Position numbers and translations under genes: made by a program. The notes under the pieces were generated by a model, which was given only the letters and a program-made list of their open reading frames with translations, was not told the DNA's origin and ran no database searches. Of a stretch of DNA of 15,251 nucleotides, positions 13,257 through 15,251 are shown piece after piece (within the stretch, counting starts at the first letter, position 1; every line of letters starts with the position of its first letter). Source of the DNA: Verrucomicrobiota bacterium (lineage in GTDB: Bacteria; Verrucomicrobiota; Verrucomicrobiia; Opitutales; Opitutaceae); NCBI GenBank assembly GCA_023391285.1, contig JAEWBF010000096.1, positions 1-15,251 on the forward strand. The letters are read 5' to 3'.

Positions 13257-13718
13257 TCACGCTTTTACTTCGACCACCACCTGCACTTCCACCGTCGATC
13301 CGCGCGGCAACCCATTCACCGCCACCGCCGCGCGCGCGTGTTTCCCCGCTTCGCCAAACACCGCCACAAACAAATCGCTCGCCCCATTGATCACCGCCGG
13401 GCTGTCCGCAAACCCATCCACCGCGTTCACGAATCCATTCACCATCACCACCCGCGCGACGTTATCCAGTGACCCCAGCGCTGCCTTGATATTAGCGAGC
13501 GTATTCAACGCACAAATCTCCGCCGACTTCTTCGCCGTCTCGATCGTCTGCTCCTTCCCCACCTGACCCACGTGCGTCATTTTTCCGTCCAACATCGAGA
13601 TCGTGCCCGCGCAATACAGCAGGTTCCCCGTCCTCACCGTCGCCACATAACTGCCCGCCGCCGCCGGCGGCTTCGGCAACACCCATCCCAGTTCAACCAA
13701 TTTCTTTTCTGCGCTCAT
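13257..13718 (-). CDS. RidA/YjgF-family protein (YER057c/UK114 superfamily)
   Basis: A 153-residue protein of the Rid superfamily. Classical RidA hydrolyses reactive enamine/imine intermediates made by PLP enzymes. Conserved features: the V-R-T-G-N-L-L-Y-C-A-G strand (28-38), the helix around T62-A81, and G125-K-H-A-R129-A-A-V-A-V-N-G-L-P138, in which R129 corresponds to the imine-binding arginine of RidA. Its length, the lead LPKPPAAAGSY (14-24) and the absence of the shorter RidA N-terminus place it in the about 150-residue subgroup rather than canonical RidA (about 128), so imine deaminase activity is likely but not certain. ATG 13718. The stop overlaps a possible GTG start of the esterase. 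It is divergent from the amidase across an inverted repeat that may control both. Confidence 0.9.
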   Translation of the reverse strand: MSAEKKLVELGWVLPKPPAAAGSYVATVRTGNLLYCAGTISMLDGKMTHVGQVGKEQTIETAKKSAEICALNTLANIKAALGSLDNVARVVMVNGFVNAVDGFADSPAVINGASDLFVAVFGEAGKHARAAVAVNGLPRGSTVEVQVVVEVKA

Positions 13719-13780
13719 CCCCTCACGCTCGCGAACCCCACCCCCAAATCAACGCACATTTTCACCCACCCCTCCTCCGC

Positions 13781-13807
13781 AAAGTGTCATATTATGTATG
13801 ACACTTT
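13781..13807. promoter_or_regulatory. Candidate operator: perfect 11-bp inverted repeat between ridA-family gene and amidase
   Basis: AAAGTGTCATA (13781-13791), 5-nt spacer TTATG, TATGACACTTT (13797-13807). Arms are perfect and A/T-rich in an otherwise G/C-rich region. It lies 63 nt upstream of the ridA-family start (-) and 125 nt upstream of the amidase start (+). Low G/C, dyad symmetry with a one-and-a-half-turn centre spacing and divergent position fit a regulator site. No T-tract follows on either strand, which argues against a terminator. Confidence 0.6.
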
Positions 13808-13931
13808 CCATCTCTTCATTCACGCCTCCACACCTCTCGCCCGTCCCCCGCATTTCAGCCTTTTCCGCACCGCATTCCTTCGTGTGCTTCGTGGTTCAAC
13901 TCACTTTCCTCTCCCCTCCCACTCGGACTCC

Positions 13932-15170
13932 ATGACTTTCCGCGATTGGCAATCCCTCGAACCCGCCGAAGCCGCCCGCGAAATCCACCGCCGCTTTCGC
14001 ACGCTCCCGCCCACGCAACAACGTGCCGTCATCGCCCATCTCGTTCCCGAGCAGGACCTCGCCGACGCTTTCGCACGCTCCAACTCCTCCGCCCCGCTCT
14101 CTCGCGTCCCTTACTTTCTCAAGGATCTCTTCGACGTCGCCAACCTTCCCACCTTTGCCGGCTCCACCTTCCTCCCCGAGGTCCGCCCCACGCCTCCGCG
14201 CAACAGCCACCTCGTCGACGCCCTTCAGACCGGCGGCGCCGTCTTCGCCGGCAAAACTCACCTCCACGAATTCGCCTACGGCATCACCGGCGAAAATCCA
14301 CACTACGGCGATTGCGAACACCCGCGCCTCCCCGGCCGCACTACCGGCGGCTCGAGCAGCGGTTCCGCCGCCGCCGTCGCCGCCGGCATCGTCCCGCTCG
14401 CCATCGGCACCGATACCGGCGGCTCCGTTCGCGTCCCTTCGGCGTTCTGCGGCCTTTTCGGTTTTCGCCTCACGCCCGGCGATCCGTTCATCGCCGACGC
14501 CGTCTCGCTCTCGCACAGCTGCGACACCGCCGGTTGGTTCACCGCCGACACCCGCGACCTCCGCGAAACCATCGCCGCCCTAATCGGCCTTTCGCCCGCT
14601 CCCGCCCAAACACCTCGCGGTTGCTTCCTCGAACTTCCCGGCCTCGATCCCGAAGTCGCGCTCGCCTTCCAGGCCGCCGCCTCCGACTTCGCTCCGCCCG
14701 CCGACGCCACGACCCGCGATATTCTCCTCGCCGGCTTCGCGCCCACCCTCGACGCCTACAACACCATCGTCGCGCACGAAGCCTGGCAAACCCACCACAC
14801 CTGGTTCGATCGCTTCCGCGACCGCTACGATCCTTTCGTCCAACAACGCCTCGTCCGCGCTTCCACGCTCCCCGCCGACCAAATCCAATCCGCCTACGAT
14901 CGCCGCACCGCCACGAGCGAACTCTGGCAGTCCTACTTCACCGCCTTCGATTTCCTCATCCTCCCCGCCACGCCTTTCCCCGCGCTCACCAAACCCGACT
15001 GCACGTTCGAAAACCGCCAGCGCCTCCTCACGCTCACCGCGCCCGCTTCCCTCGGCGGCCTCCCCGTTCTCACGTTTCCCATCCTGCTCCCCTCCGGTTT
15101 CACCACCGGTCTGCAACTCATCCTCCCACATCCCCGCTCTCCCGTCATCCCCTGGTCCCTCTCCCGCTAA
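13932..15170 (+). CDS. Amidase (amidase-signature family)
   Basis: A 412-residue hydrolase cleaving a C-N amide bond by the Ser-cisSer-Lys triad. K64 lies in Y-F-L-K-D-L. The glycine/serine-rich signature opens at T137-T-G-G-S141-S-S-G-S and ends T160-D-T-G-G-S165-V-R, giving cis-Ser S141 and nucleophile S165, 24 residues apart as in GatA and FAAH. It is shorter than most family members (450-500), mainly after residue 230. There is no signal peptide, so it is cytoplasmic. The frame is open upstream to 13572, but that part only shadows the ridA-family gene; the ATG at 13932 starts a typical N-terminus, with no SD. GatB and GatC are absent here, so a tRNA-amidotransferase role is unlikely. The divergent RidA and esterase genes hint at a shared catabolic theme, but the substrate is unknown. 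Confidence 0.92.
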   Translation: MTFRDWQSLEPAEAAREIHRRFRTLPPTQQRAVIAHLVPEQDLADAFARSNSSAPLSRVPYFLKDLFDVANLPTFAGSTFLPEVRPTPPRNSHLVDALQTGGAVFAGKTHLHEFAYGITGENPHYGDCEHPRLPGRTTGGSSSGSAAAVAAGIVPLAIGTDTGGSVRVPSAFCGLFGFRLTPGDPFIADAVSLSHSCDTAGWFTADTRDLRETIAALIGLSPAPAQTPRGCFLELPGLDPEVALAFQAAASDFAPPADATTRDILLAGFAPTLDAYNTIVAHEAWQTHHTWFDRFRDRYDPFVQQRLVRASTLPADQIQSAYDRRTATSELWQSYFTAFDFLILPATPFPALTKPDCTFENRQRLLTLTAPASLGGLPVLTFPILLPSGFTTGLQLILPHPRSPVIPWSLSR

Positions 15171-15174
15171 CCCA

Positions 15175-15186
15175 TCTTTCTCTTTC
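15175..15186. repeat. TCTTTCTCTTTC tract (copy 3), truncated by the window edge
   Basis: The same 12-mer as at 6466-6477 and 9583-9594, 4 nt past the amidase stop. If the pattern holds, an A/G-rich arm would follow beyond 15251. The last 60 bases of the window are C-rich and hold no visible gene. Confidence 0.45.
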
Positions 15187-15251
15187 TCCCCCTTCCGCCC
15201 CCGCCCCTTCCACACCCACCAACCCCTCACCGCCCCTTCAACCCCAACAAC

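Noticed and set aside
13572..13931. A 120-residue N-terminal extension of the amidase
   Set aside because: It crosses the ridA-family gene in antisense and the operator-like dyad; the amidase fold starts after ATG 13932.
12490..15170. A catabolic island of esterase, RidA and amidase
   Set aside because: Divergent promoters and a shared dyad are suggestive, but no transporter, regulator or further enzyme is present to define a pathway.

Overview
The window is a GC-rich (probably above 60%) bacterial chromosome segment with a very strong preference for C at third codon positions on whichever strand is coding. Gene content, codon style and GTAG-headed intergenic palindromes resemble the Verrucomicrobiota, most likely Opitutaceae (Opitutus/Lacunisphaera-like). 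This placement is inferred from overall resemblance, not from a marker gene. No tRNA, rRNA, CRISPR array, prophage or IS transposase is visible.

Layout. (1) 1-3062, + strand: a noncoding leader with a G9C12 tract, then a two-gene molybdenum hydroxylase operon of the isoquinoline 1-oxidoreductase type (2Fe-2S subunit plus Tat-exported Mo subunit, ATGA overlap), closed by a strong terminator at 3088-3116. (2) 3222-3689, +: a small helical protein of unknown function. (3) 6001 down to 3791, -: a complete family-B DNA polymerase (Pol II-like) with exonuclease, polymerase and C-terminal clamp-binding motifs. (4) 6393-6055, -: a four-helix membrane protein. (5) about 6739-6553, -: a noncoding RNA that looks like 6S RNA, with its own promoter. 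(6) 7571-6815, -: clpS and a DUF2017-like gene, overlapping, in the arrangement and sequence type known from Actinobacteria. (7) 9516-7744, -: prolyl-tRNA synthetase. (8) 9750-10364, +: a membrane-anchored protein of unknown function. (9) 10488-11831, +: N-acetylglutamate synthase (argA). (10) 11929-12445: a small GIY-YIG nuclease gene bracketed by copies of a 28-bp repeat. (11) 13718-12492, -: a RidA-family gene and an exported SGNH/SASA esterase, translationally coupled. (12) 13932-15170, +: an amidase, divergent from ridA across an 11-bp perfect inverted repeat that looks like an operator.

Most genes are housekeeping (translation, arginine synthesis, N-degron proteolysis, transcriptional control by 6S RNA, DNA repair). 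The intergenic spaces are unusually rich in repeats: at least five GTAG/GGAG-headed REP-like palindromes, two of them next to start codons (clpS and the polymerase); three copies of a TCTTTCTCTTTC tract, two inside long pyrimidine/purine inverted repeats; and the 28-bp repeat around the GIY-YIG gene. The best candidates for something under-described are the GIY-YIG/repeat unit, the REP family with its effect on start sites, the 6S RNA, and the divergent operator. No clear new multi-gene defence or biosynthetic system is visible.
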